Source: Shinisaurus crocodilurus (lineage: Eukaryota; Chordata; Lepidosauria; Squamata; Shinisauridae). Taken from it: a stretch of 64,000 nucleotides of DNA. Shown piece after piece: positions 1-11,064 of the stretch (positions are counted from its first letter, which is position 1; each line of letters starts with the position of its first letter). The notes beneath the pieces are model-generated. The model saw only the letters and a program-made list of their open reading frames with translations, did not search any database and was not told the origin of the DNA. Position numbers and translations under genes: made by a program. Where the stretch lies: contig CM037876.1 in NCBI GenBank assembly GCA_021292165.1, positions 204,125,200 through 204,189,199 of the forward strand. Reading direction: 5' to 3'.

Positions 1-654
1 TTAACTGGATGGATCTTATTTGGTTTCTCATGCTCTGGAAACACTTTAAGGGGTGGTGTGAGTATGACATCTTTTTATACCAATTCCCCTAAAAAATTAG
101 TAAGTCAGGTGTAACCTTTGTCTTATGAAAAAATTGACATGAGGTCAGATAAGAAAGGGTTGAAAATTGATACGGATGGGGGACAGGAAGGTAGCAAATG
201 GTGTATGAGCTAAAGGAGTACACTGTGCAAACTTGGAGGCTCGTTTTGAACAGGAGAAAAGGGAACAGGAAGTGGGTGTCAGTTCTTTTCATACTGTAAC
301 AAATGGACAGCCTGATATGTTTTCCTATATCCATGTGGAGAAACTGCCACATGTTTCTAGGAAGGGTTGGAAAGCAATGTAGGAATGGCCCATGCCCTCA
401 ATAATAGGGTGCGGTACATTTCAACTTGAAGGAACTATAAATATTTCAAGCTGCTCTGAATCATATATTAGGAAACATTCATTCATTCAATGATATTAAA
501 TATATATTCTATAGTGTTCAGCACAAATGTTCCCAAGGCAGCTGACAAAGTGATAAAATACAGGTTTGCATTAAAAAAAAACACACATGGAAGGAAGCTG
601 AAGGAAACATGTAAAAGAGCTACCATTGGAGGAGGGAGCAGGGAAATCTGAACA
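1..654. other. Unassigned sequence, no gene seen
   Basis: This AT-rich stretch shows no recognisable coding frame, RNA gene or repeat family. Only short simple A runs stand out, for example near 572-581. It lies just beyond the 3' end of the minus-strand CR1 copy that starts near 655. Confidence 0.5.
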
Positions 655-836
655 AAAGTTGAGCCATGCTGGATCAGAACAAGGGTCCATCTACTCCAGC
701 ATTCTGTTCACACAGTGGCCAACCAGATACTCACAGGAAACCCACAAGCAGGACAGGAGTGCAACAGCACCCTCCCACCCGGCAACTGGTGTACATATAG
801 CATACTGCCTCTGATACTGGAGGTAGCATATCGCCA

Positions 837-2286
837 TCAGGACTGGTAGCCATTGATAACCTTCTCCTTCATGAATTTGTCCAATCCCCTTTTAAAGTCA
901 TCCAGATTGGTGGCCATCACTACATTCTGTGGAAGTGAATTCCATAGTTTAACTATGCACTGTGTGAAGAAGGACTTCCTTTTATCTGTCCTGAATCTCC
1001 CACCAGTCAGCTTCATGGGATAACTCCGGGTTCTAGTATTATGAGAAAAGGAGAAAAATGTATTCCTATCCACTTTCTCCACAACATGCATAATATTGTT
1101 CACCCCTATTATGTCTCCCCTTACTCACCTTTTTCTAAGCTAAGCAATCCCAGATGTTGTAACCTTCCCTCATAGAGGAGTTGCTCCAGCCTCTTGATCA
1201 TTTTAGTTACTCTTTTCTGCACTTTTTCCAACTCTACAATATCCTTTTTTAGGTGCGGTGACTAGAACAGTACACAGTATTCTAAGTGTGGTCGCACCAT
1301 AGATCTGTATGAAGACAGTATGATGATATTGGCAGTTTTATTTTCAATTCCTTTCCTAATTTTGCCCAACATGGAATTTGTCTTTTTCACACTGGGTCAA
1401 CATTTTCACTGAGCTATCCACCACAACCCCAAGATCTCTTTCTCGGTCAGTCACGGCTAGCTCAGATCCCACAGCTTATACTTGAAGCTGGGATATTTTG
1501 CCCCAACGTGCATCACTTTACACTTGCTTACACTGAACCACAGTTGCCATTTTGATGCCCATTCTCCCAGTTTGGAGAGATCCTTTTGGAGCTCCACGCA
1601 ATCCCTTTATGTTTTAACCACCTGAAATAAGTTGGTGTCATCAGCAAACCTGGCCACTTAGCTGCTCACTCCTAATTCCAGATCATTTATAAATAAGTTG
1701 AAACGCACTAGTCCCAATACAAATGCCTGTGGGACCCCAGTGTTTACATCCCTCCATTGGGAGAATTTACTATTTATTCCTACTCTCTGCTTTCTGTTCT
1801 TTGACCAGTTACTGATCCATAAGAAGACCCCTCCTCATTCCATGACTGCTAAATTTGCTCAGGAGTCTTTGGTGAGGGACTTTGCCAAAGATTTTTGGAA
1901 GTCCAAGTAAACAATGCCTACTGGATCACTTCTGTCTACATATTTATTGACACTCTCAAAGAACTCTAAAAGGTTAGTGAGACAGGATTTACCTTTGCAG
2001 AAGCCATGTTGATTCTTTTTCAGCAGGGCTTGTCCTTCTATATGCTTACTAATTTTATGTTTAATAATGCTTTCAACAAATTTACTCAGAACAGACATTA
2101 AGGTAACCAGCCTGTAATTTGCCGGATCCCCCCTAGATCCCTTTTAAAAATTGGTGTTACATTGGCCATTCTCCAGTCTTCTGGTACAGCAATTGTATAG
2201 AAACACCCATACACAGTGTCCCTCCCCGGATGTCTCTGGCATGTGCATCTTCTACTATAGCACAGGCCTCTTTGACTGGGTATCAT
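837..2286 (-). pseudogene. CR1 ORF2 reverse transcriptase remnants
   Basis: Three conserved blocks survive. At 2286-2098 the frame has EDWRMANVTPIFK. At 2098-1859 it has SKFVESIIKHKISKHIE, KKNQHGFCKGKSCLTNLLE and VYLDFQK, the fingers and palm start of a CR1 RT. Around 1735-1615 the minus strand reads a degenerate GVPQ..., then FINDLELG and FADDTNLF, which includes the catalytic Asp pair. The last block, 1103-837, holds the C-terminal CR1 signature GRFRTDKRKSFFTQ...LWNSLPQNVV. Stops and shifts separate the blocks. Confidence 0.8.
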
Positions 2287-2494
2287 GTTTCACCTTATGC
2301 TCATGGCCTATTTCCTCCCCTTCTACATTTGGGCAAATGGAAACATTTTCATTTTCATCCCCTAGGGATGATTCAACCTGAACCAGATGCTTTCCAGCTC
2401 CTGTTGGCTTTCAAGGGTTCAGTTTAAAAGCTGCTCTGCCATCCTTTTTAAGTTTAGTGCCAGCAGTGTGGTTCCATTTTTGTTCAAGTGGAAC

Positions 2495-3301
2495 CTATCC
2501 CTCTTGTACAGGCCTGACTTGTCCCAAAATGTTCCCCAGTGCCTTACTGAACCCTTCCTCCCTACACCACCGTCTCATCCACACATTGAGATTCTTCAGG
2601 TTTGCCTGTCTAGCTAGCCCTGCGCGTGGAACAGGTAGCATTTCAGAGAAAGCCACCTTGGTGGTCATGGGTTTCAACCTTCTACCTAGCAACCTAAATT
2701 TGGCTTCCAGGAGCTCTTGACTACATTCCCCCATGACACTGGTACCAACATGGACCACGACCACTGACTCTACCCCACCCCACCATTATCTACAAAGCTA
2801 TCTAGATGGCATGTGATATCCACAATCTTTGTACCAGGCAGGCAATTTACCATGCGGTCTACAAGCCCATCACAAACCCAGCTGTCTATGTGCCTAATGA
2901 TCGAATCTCCTACTACCACAAACCCCCCAACCCCTGGAGGCACATCCTCAGTGAGAGAGGATATTTGCTCATCTTCTAAGGAATGAGGATCATTTCCCTC
3001 TTCCTCAGAATGACGGCCTCCAACCCCGAGACCCCCATTCTCTATGACAGCAGGGGAGCTGTCACCCAAGGACTGGGACACTGCTATGAGGTCCCCCGAA
3101 GGTCTCATCCACCAACCTCTCTGCCTCTCTTAGCTTCTCCAGGTCAGCAACCTTGGCTTCAAGGGAACAAATTTGTTCCCTGAGTGCCAGGAGCTCATTA
3201 CACAGAGTACACACCCACGACTTCTGTCCAGCTGGCAGACAGTCATACACGTGGCACTCAGTGCAATAGCCCCCACACCCCTGCTGGTTTTCTAACTTCA
3301 T
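2495..3301 (-). pseudogene. CR1 ORF1, zinc-finger/coiled-coil plus esterase-like, broken
   Basis: The protein begins at 3301 with MKLENQQGCGG and a run of paired cysteines in the first 35 residues (CTEC, CTLC). A leucine- and charge-rich coiled-coil follows. After a frameshift comes VVVGDSIIRHIDSW, which matches the first block of SGNH/GDSL hydrolases. After a second shift comes VVVHVGTS, the place where this family normally has a GTND block; here the Asn is replaced by Ser. A conserved tail follows with RLLGRRLK and WMRRWCREEGF. ORF1 proteins of amniote CR1 elements are known to carry this esterase domain, which is thought to help the ribonucleoprotein. The frames are out of register around 3062-3108 and 2764-2770, so this is a dead copy. 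Confidence 0.75.
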
Positions 3302-3570
3302 AACTTTTTTACTGCTATTATAAGGTTTATTTACCTGGAAAACTAAGTTGTTTACTAGGAGAAGGTGGGGAATTTATGTAGTTATTTATTTATATTTATA
3401 GTTACGGTATTTATTTACAGTAATTTACCATGAGAAAGGAAGAGTCGACTGCCCCAGCCTCCTCACCCTTTTGCTAAACTTGCACAGGTGCTTAACTCAC
3501 TTGTGCACTGACACTTTGTCTCTAGGGTTCCTTGCACCCAGAGAGCTGCCTCCCTCGAAAGCCTGCCTCC

Positions 3571-4383
3571 TTATATAGCTCCAGCTAGGTTGACCCAGCT
3601 GCTGCTGCAGCCAATCTGATTAGAGGGCCTAAATTGAAAAGCAAGTGAAGCTGCAGCTGAACTACTTATCTGCACTAGCTTCCAGCAAGTGGAAATGTAG
3701 GTCAGTTGAGTCTGCTGGGAGTGGAGATTTTCTATGTAGGGGAGAGGAGAATAGTCAATGTCATTGGAGGGGACAACAGACAAAGAGTAGGTTATTTGGG
3801 AAGTGATGTAGCTCAGGCTCCCCTGGGAATGCAAGTGGCTGACACTGGGTATCTGATTTAGGAAGGGGTGTGGTTTGTAAGGGCTGAGTCCTTTTTTTGG
3901 TTTGTTTTTTAAAACTAAATTATAAGAGCTAAAAACCTGAGTCTACACCAAGCCCAAACTGAAGTTAGCCTACACTTTTTTGTTTATAAGCAGACTCCTT
4001 CACTAGCTAGGCCTGTACAGTGGCTCTTGTCAATATAGAGATATGTATTGCTTTCATTGCCCATTTCTAAACTTGGGTTTAATTTAAGTACCGTATGTGT
4101 TTGAGGTTCTTTTCAGCTACTTGGTAATCTCTGTTAGAGCAAGGCTACAAGAACTGTAAGTTCCTGCTGGATTTCCCCCCACCCTCCAGATTTAGCTCCC
4201 AACTGTAAGTTTGTAAGTGGTTACTCTTCTGGGATCTAGCGCCCTTTGTTGTGCCCTTGTTTTGGCTTCAGCTGATGATTTATGGGTTTCCTCCAACTTC
4301 TTTCCATGTGCTTTTCTTTGGATCCAACCCATGAACAATTGGGGGGGGGGGGGTAATCAGTAAATAGCAAAACACAGCAGGTA

Positions 4384-4384
<1 letters not shown>
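3571..4384. other. Unassigned sequence with a G homopolymer
   Basis: I recognise no gene here. A run of twelve G residues lies near 4341-4352, just before the CA microsatellite. A loose match to an insulator-type CGCCCTTTGTTG motif near 4239 was not considered strong enough to annotate. Confidence 0.4.

Positions 4385-4411
<27 letters not shown>
4385..4411. repeat. (CA)n microsatellite
   Basis: An uninterrupted CA dinucleotide run of about 13 units. Confidence 0.95.
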
Positions 4412-4414
<3 letters not shown>

Positions 4415-5730
4415 CAATCAATAAGTAAACGTTGAGACTTGAGAGGACAGAAACGGAAATACATTTCAATAAATAATAACCCAAACTGGACATAACTAAG
4501 ACAAGTGTCACTGTGGCTAGGTCGCTTTTTCTAGCCATAGCTGAAAAAAGCACTCCTGGCAGCTGACACCATCTGCACAGAAAGTGCAGGAGTCCACAAG
4601 CACTCTGAGATTACATGCCTGGCCCTTCAAGGGGATTGTGACCCCATCTAGAGTCAGATCTGAACCTCCATCCAGACTGGCAGATTTCCAAACTCACACC
4701 CTTGAAGTGTTCCAAGTTGGGGAAAGTAGCAGGTGACTTCACACACTAGTTAAAGTTTCAGTGAGTATAATAACACATAACTTTTTGTTGTTGCTGTCGT
4801 TTTAAATTTACTTGAACAGCTTACACAGCTACCCCTAAAATGTGACTCGCCCAAAGTCAAGCTGCTCAAGAAAAATAGAACTCTGTTTCTTTGCAGCTAT
4901 TTCCAAATGCCAACCAACAAATACAAAATATAATAAGCGAGGCAGGTGGTGGTGGGGGATACTGGAATACCTAGAGTATATTGTGCCAAACACACCTGCA
5001 TATTTGGACAAAATGTCAGCATCACAGCAGTTGTTGATTAAAAAGGACTCATACAGTAGTGCTTCTAGGAAAGATTAGACCTAGAATCCTTAACTTTTGC
5101 CACGGTGTCCAAATTATGGAAATTAAGGGATTCTTAATAATTCTGGCATATTAAGAGCTGTTCAGATACTGGTTCACCCCCAGATTAAGACTGGGAGAGA
5201 ATTTTGACTTTGTGCACTCCTCCCCACCCCGCCCCGCCCCGCCCCGCCCCTTCACTGCTCCAACTGTCACAAGGAGAACGTATTGAGCAAAACGAGAGAT
5301 CAAGCCCCTCTTGACTTGATTTAATCCCAGGGGTCAAAGGAGCATCTGGTCAGGTCCTTGGTTTCTTTGTTCTAGCAGGAGCTTTGTACTCCTGATACAA
5401 CTACAATGTCAGGGTTCACATGAAAGAAATAACCTTATTCATTTTTTTATTCAGGCATTCAGAACCGATAGCATGAAAAAGGAAAGACACACATACCACA
5501 TAGGTGGTATAACTGGTATATATTGAAAGTTACTTAAATTGACTCTTCCCCATGCTAAATGTCTCATTTCCAGTTGAATCTGAAATTATAGTAACAGAAC
5601 AACTAAAATATAAACTGAGTGACACAGGAAGTCTCCATTTACCACAAGGTTTTAAAGAAGCATACATACAATCTCACAAAAAAGTTAGTCCCAGTCTGCA
5701 TTTTAAGAGATTTGTTAAACATACAGTCCT
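4412..5730. other. Unassigned sequence with a CCCCG short repeat
   Basis: No coding or RNA feature is recognisable. A small (CCCCG)n-like tract sits at 5229-5250. Confidence 0.4.
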
Positions 5731-5888
5731 GTGGCTTATGCTGGCTCAGCTTGTCTGAGCGTGGAAAGCTAAGCAGGGTCAAGCCTGGTTATTACTTGGA
5801 TGGGAGACCCCTCCTCTAGTTTCCTGCATTGAGCAGGGGGTTGGACTCGATAGCCTTGTAGGCTCCTTCCAACTCTATAGATCTATGA
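5731..5888 (+). mobile_element. 5S rRNA-derived SINE with CR1-like 3' tail, copy 1
   Basis: Positions 5753-5809 read as 5S ribosomal RNA from the TCTGA region through GGAAAGCTAAGCAGGGTC and TTACTTGGATGGGAGACC. By eye there are about six substitutions and one insertion relative to vertebrate 5S as I remember it. This covers the 5S internal pol III control region (box A, intermediate element, box C). The sequence then changes abruptly to CCTCTAGTTTCCTGCATTGA and the CR1-type 3' end GGACTCGATAGCCTTGTAGG, ending near CTATGAAAT. The head upstream of the core (5731-5752) is diverged from 5S. A second copy with the same fusion point lies at 63,010-63,175, so this is a dispersed family and not a stray 5S pseudogene. 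CR1 machinery is the inferred partner. Confidence 0.85.
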
Positions 5889-6779
5889 AATTGCAGCCAC
5901 TAACAAAAGCCACACTCAGTACAGATACGCTTAACTACATGTTGGATTGTGGCCAAAATTCTTAAATATTCCAATACATGAAATCATTACTCCTAAGAGA
6001 TCCAAGTTTATAAAGTTGCATCATGGGGTCTTTTTTTTTATAAAGGGGGAGCGGGAGGAAAGCTTACAGTTTATTGGAGGGGGTTTTTCTCCTACCAGAG
6101 AAAAGTAACAATCGGATAATTATGCACAGGCACAACATTTGCCCATATACAGGAAGCAACTGTGAAGCTTGCCAAATTGCTCCACCCAGGTACTCCTAGT
6201 TGGTATAAAAGGCTTTGCTGCAAAATATAGCCTGTGACACAATCCAGGAGGAGGAGGAAAGTTTGGAAGTACTGTAGAGGGAGAGCAATAGACTGAATTC
6301 AGGAACTGAGAGTGCCTGGCTCTCTTTAGCTGATAGTTGCATTGCCCTAAAGAGTAGGAAAACCCCCAGAATAATACTAAGAAGGAGTCTTTCCCCAACT
6401 GAGCTGAAAAGATCCCTGGGCACCAAAAACATAAAAGAAAATGGCAACTGAATATTTTATTTGCTTTAAGATGCCAGCTCAACAGCCTGAAATGGGGTGG
6501 GGCACAGCAGTTAATTCCTCCACACTGGAGTAAGGACATGTACTAACCTAGAGAATAGACCATCTCTCCCGGGGGCTTCTAAAATAACCATGTAATAACT
6601 CATGGAATCCCCATTTTAAAGGGTGTTCAATTTCAGAACTTGAAAGTTGCTGAAGTTGTCAGTTACTGCTCGATTCAGGACCAGTTGCACCCATTTATAA
6701 ACACACACACGTACGTGCACACGTACGTTCAGAGAAAAGCAACTTGGGGGCAATAATGCATGGGGAAAATGCCCAATGG
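5889..6779. other. Unassigned sequence
   Basis: No gene or classified repeat is recognised. A small alternating purine-pyrimidine patch with ACGTACGT steps occurs at 6700-6728. Confidence 0.4.
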
Positions 6780-6784
6780 ACATT

Positions 6785-6905
6785 TGGACTCGATAGCCTT
6801 GTAGGCTCCTCCCCAACCAATGATCCACTTAGCCTTGTAGGCTCCTCCCCAACCAATGATCCACTTAGCCTTGTAGGCCCCTCCCCAACCAATGATCCAC
6901 TTAAC
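6785..6905. repeat. 36-bp minisatellite seeded by a CR1 tail motif
   Basis: Three nearly identical 36-bp units begin CCTTGTAGGCTCCTCCCCAA and end ATGATCCACTTAG. The first unit is preceded by GGACTCGATAG, the same context found in the CR1 and 5S-SINE 3' ends, which suggests the array grew from a CR1 3' tail fragment. Because 36 is a multiple of three, the array translates to repeated SLVGSSPTNDPL, but nothing suggests that it is coding. Confidence 0.8.
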
Positions 6906-7279
6906 TCTGTAGCTGCCCTTGGCTGCTTTTCATTAAAAACACACGCACAGTGGGGGAAAGTTGCATGTAGTAGTATATGTGTAATTTGGCCTTCAGAGGA
7001 TGAAAAAGGAGCTATATTTCCACAAGGCCAGCTGCAACTGTGTTGTATTCATTTTGTAAAAAGGCAAGGTATAAATGAATAAATGGCCATAGCGACATCT
7101 GATGTCAAAGGCAGGTCCAAACTAGCCACAGTCAGGCCTAGTGCCAAGGGCAGGTCAACTTCCATGGTAGGTGGTGTCTTAGCTTGGCTACAGTAGACCG
7201 CCATGGCACCTGTGACTTGGAAGCTAACTTAGCTGCCAGAATTAAGATGTAGAGCCATGTAACTGGTGGAGCTCTAGAG

Positions 7280-7416
7280 CAGGGATGGGCAAATGTGACC
7301 CTCCAGATGTTTTGGCATACAACTCCCATCAGTCCTAGCCAGTACAGTCAATGGTGAGAGATGATGGGGAGTTTTGTAGGATATAGTATCTGGAGGGCCA
7401 TAGTTGCTCATCCCTA
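7280..7416. mobile_element. Palindromic hAT MITE with 8-bp TSD
   Basis: The terminal inverted repeats start CAGGGATGGGCAAATGTG and end in the complement, GCTCATCCCTA. The flanks are a perfect 8-bp duplication CTCTAGAG (7272-7279 and 7417-7424). Eight-base duplications and CAGRG-type ends are the mark of hAT transposons. The element is too short to encode a transposase. Confidence 0.85.
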
Positions 7417-7424
7417 CTCTAGAG

Positions 7425-9514
7425 ACCCAGGCCTCAGCATCCGCCATCAAGAGGGTCTGTCCCCACAAGGTCACCCAAAAGCAAGAAGATCCATTGTGGC
7501 ATGCCTGCCTCATAACGCCTTGTCACCAAGCTGGATGGAAGCGATCATAGCTGCCACATATGCTTTTTAAAAAATGAAGATGAAAAAGAGAAAAGAATAA
7601 AAAGGCCTAACTTTTGTGTTCTGTTAAGGGAATATAAGGAGAACGTGGCAAACAATGGAAATGCTGCAGTAGTCAAAAAGAAATTGAGTAGGATAGCAGG
7701 ATCCATGTCCACTTGAGCAGACACCCTGAGGACTTGGGGCGGACTTCCTGGCTCTGGGAGAGGTTCCAAACTTTGCTCCATACAGGTACAGAACCCAAAC
7801 CCCCATTTTGGATACAAATAACTAAAACAGGTGTGTGAGAATGGACAGACAGAAAGGCTATAACAATTTGTAGGATATTGATAGCATAGGGTTGGGTGGT
7901 GTCTCTGCCCCATAGACAACCACCCAAAAGCATTCCTTTCAGCTCACATTGTTCTGTTCCACCAGTAAGCAGTTGCACAGCATCCAAAATCCACCTGAGC
8001 ATCCCCACCACACACAACCACCTCTCTCAATGCCCAGGCAGAAGAAACAGTGAAAAGCAACACCATATACTAATCCGGAATATACATGTCTACTCACAAG
8101 TAAGGGGGACTGGATTATTCGGGAGTAAGTATAGGCAGCAAGCCCTGAGCATCCTAAATCCATCTCTATAACATGACCATCTCCACCACCAGAACTCCCC
8201 CTTCCTCCCCCTGCTTACCAGACAGACAGCAGTGGTGATGGGGGCATTTGTTTCCTCTTTAATAAATATGTCACCCAGCTGGGGTGCACTGAAAAGTGAA
8301 GCCCCAGCCTCTCCAATACTCTGTAATTCAAGGGTGCTGCTGCCTCCAACATAAGTCACCGGGAGGAAAAAAGCGATGGACCTGACCCATTCTGCTGCTC
8401 CACACAAAGTCATCGTAATTCCTTGAAAAAAAAATACTGAGTTAATTGGCTAGGGGTGGCCAGCATGGACACCCATCTTGACAATAAAAGTCTGGGTTCT
8501 GTTGCAAGTACAAAAAAGCCAGATCAAGACTATGTTTCACAATGAGGTACAGTGTTCCTTCTGAATGCCTTGTCTCACTGCCCGTGTCTAACATAACAAG
8601 TATATGGAGAACTACATGTTGTAAACTGCTTTTATACATTTTGGCCCCCACAATAGAGCTGCCATCACACTGGTGTCTTCCTGGTGACCCTAACATTGTT
8701 TTCATATACAAAGCATTCCATAGCAAGAATGAATTAAGACATGAGGTTAGAAAACATTTGTGACAGCAAAGAAAGTCTGTAGTTACTCTCATTCTTCTTG
8801 CAACAAGAAGTACAAGGCAAGGCAGCTTTCCTTATCCCTTCCATGCCTCAAACGCTTCTTGTCTCCATTGACTACAGTGGATTTTATTTTCAGTCCTCGG
8901 AATTTCTTTCTTTATGTCCCAGGAGTAATCCATCCATCTTCTATCCGGATGGCAGACTTCAGTTAAGGGATCTAAAGCCCTGAATAGAGTGTTTCCTTAT
9001 ATTTACTTTTTCCTACACAGCTGCTCACAACATGATCAGGGAAGACCAAACATAGTACAGTGAATGCTTCTCTGCACTGCAAATGTGTTCACAATTTCTC
9101 TTGATTTCCCCTTCTGCCCCACTATTCCAATATTAAGCTTTTGTTTCCTTTCTCAAGAGCCACTGGTTCATGTTGTTAGCCACTTTGGGTCTTATTTGGA
9201 AGTAAAAAGCATATACATATAATAGTAATAACAAGTTGTCCTACTCCTTATAATGTATACCCTACCAAATTCTAACACACAAAAATGCATATATTCCACT
9301 GTGATGGATACCAAGGATTCCTGAAGTTTTAAAATGGACACTCTTCCACAATAAGACAAAAGCCAGTAAACAAGCACATTCCAACAGGTTGAACCAGTCG
9401 CAAAGTAATTTTATACATCTTATTCAGACATTTAAAATTAAGTAAAAAGGGCAAAGTTTGCATATTAGTATCCTGTGCACATCATAGAAGGTATTATCTT
9501 TCATGCTTCTGCAA
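7425..9514. other. Unassigned sequence
   Basis: About 2 kb without a recognisable gene, RNA or repeat family. Short open frames on both strands lack any domain or compositional signal. Confidence 0.4.
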
Positions 9515-9561
<47 letters not shown>

Positions 9562-9562
9562 G
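9515..9562. repeat. (CT)n-(TA)n compound microsatellite
   Basis: A CT run passes directly into a TA run. Confidence 0.95.
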
Positions 9563-11064
9563 TATCAACAAGAGGAATTTCTTGCATTCACTAACCCACA
9601 ACAGAATGGAAGACCTCTTAGATTGCATCTAACTCTGCTGCAGCCTCATCAACCCAAATAGCAGAATGTTGCAGTCTGATGTTCTTGGCTTGTACCTTTC
9701 CCATTCTTCCTTCATAACGAAACAACTTTCCCTGCAGTTCAAACCAGTGCAACTTCGTTTGAACCTCTATCAGTGAACTGTGAAGTGATGTCCAAGTCAA
9801 CTAACCTTAATTAGTTCTATCATGCCAATCTCCACTATTCAAAATATCCATAAATGTCAGGTGTTGCCTGTTAGTACTCTGAAGTACCAACAGTCAATCA
9901 GGGCGGAATGAGCATCCAGAAACAAGAAAAATGGCTATAGTAGCTATTAACATTTTATTCTAGACAATAAGGAGCATGTCAAACTCTTGACCCTTAAAAT
10001 TACTGAGGCATTTGATTTTCTTAAATTTCTATCTTACTTCGCAACCAGCTTTTGAAGCAAGTGGATGTTATAGGTCAGGAGAACTCCTCCTGTTCCTGTG
10101 AGTTGGATTCTGTTTTGCTAACTGGATGCTCCCACAAGCAGAAGAGGAGGAAGTAATTTCCACTAATTTCCCCTTCCCCAGCACCACCTCTCACACTGTT
10201 CCTGAGGGTCCCACAACACCCTGGAGCAGATTTTCAGAGGGGCAAGAGGGGGAGGTAATTGGCAGAAATCACCTTCTGCATGAAGGGGTGTCCAATTCGT
10301 GGAGCTCCACAGCGCCCAACTCTGAATCAAACTTACTGATATTAATGAATAGAAGGCTACAGACTGTTACATTGTGATGTTTTTTTTAACTCTGGTTCTC
10401 TTGGTATGGTTTAATGTTGTTTTTAGCCTTGATATACTACCATTTGGTGGTATTAACTGCATTTTAATCAAATTGATTATTTTGTTTTGTACACTTGTTA
10501 TTCACTCTGAATGGTTATTTGTTAATAACAAATAACCATTCGGAAATGAAAAATGCGGACTACATATTTTAGTGTAAATAAATACTAGTTTGCTTTTAGG
10601 TGTTATTTCCCTAACCTGTAACATCTCTCTGTTCTTGTCCTATTTCTAGCTGCTTGAAATATTCCTTCTGGGTAACCCCTTTGTTTAAAATGCATTTTTT
10701 TTTTTTTTACTTTACAGTCACCCCAATCTGAATAACTGCATTTATTATTAATATTTTATTTATTACTAACATTTCTATACTGCTTTTCTAGAGATAAAAT
10801 CAAGGGGCAAACATCATAGATTGGTCATAAGGGATAGTCAGCCTGCTGTCTAAGCTGAAATCTGCCTGCTAAACAGAGTTATTCAACCACTGATGTGGGT
10901 TTTCTGATTCCCCCCACTGCCTTAAGTAGATTGGGATCTGAATTATCAAGTTTGACTTACTTACTAAGCAAAACTAACAAAGTAAGTCATGTAATTTTAC
11001 AGAGTATATAATAATTTCAAATGTTTTTCCAATAGCCAAAAGTATTTGAACCTAAATATTTAAT
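9563..11064. other. Mostly unassigned; LINE 3'-end debris and a hairpin
   Basis: 10,126-10,330 resembles the GGGTTGGATCCAAC-flanked repeat at 47,174-47,376: both share CCTGAGGGTCCC, then a block ending CTTCTGCAT or TTCTGCTTG. 10,741-10,800 looks like an inverted LINE 3' end (CTATACTGCTTTTCTAGAG). I find no gene. The perfect hairpin at 10,509-10,541 is listed separately. Confidence 0.4.
10509..10541. repeat. Perfect 16-bp-arm hairpin
   Basis: The arm GAATGGTTATTTGTTA is followed by one A and its exact complement. It could extrude as a cruciform or be the core of a decayed MITE. No function can be assigned. Confidence 0.85.

Larger units (their letters stand above)
655..3570 (-). mobile_element. 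CR1 LINE with ORF1 and partial ORF2, endonuclease lost
   Basis: Read on the minus strand, this is a long chicken-repeat-1 type non-LTR retrotransposon. From 5' to 3' it has a probable 5' UTR (about 3570-3302), ORF1 (3301-2495, broken), RT fragments (about 2290-1490), the C-terminal ORF2 segment (1103-837) and a 3' UTR (836-655). The 3' UTR motif beginning CTGGATCAGA recurs near 25,270 and 63,478. The distance between ORF1 and the RT is far too short to hold an apurinic endonuclease domain, so an internal deletion is inferred near 2300-2480. All frames are broken by frameshifts and stops, so the copy cannot move by itself. Confidence 0.85.

Noticed and set aside
4236..4252. A second CTCF-like motif near 4,240
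   Set aside because: TAGCGCCCTTTGTTG departs from the consensus at core G positions, so it is weaker than the site at 21,663.
5753..5809. A functional 5S rRNA gene
   Set aside because: Only the middle and part of the 3' half of 5S are present, the flanks are SINE head and CR1 tail, and a second identical fusion exists at 63 kb.
6120..6539. A 139-codon minus-strand frame at 6,120-6,539
   Set aside because: Cys/Phe-rich translation with no recognisable domain, and an overlapping open frame on the same strand; it is consistent with chance.
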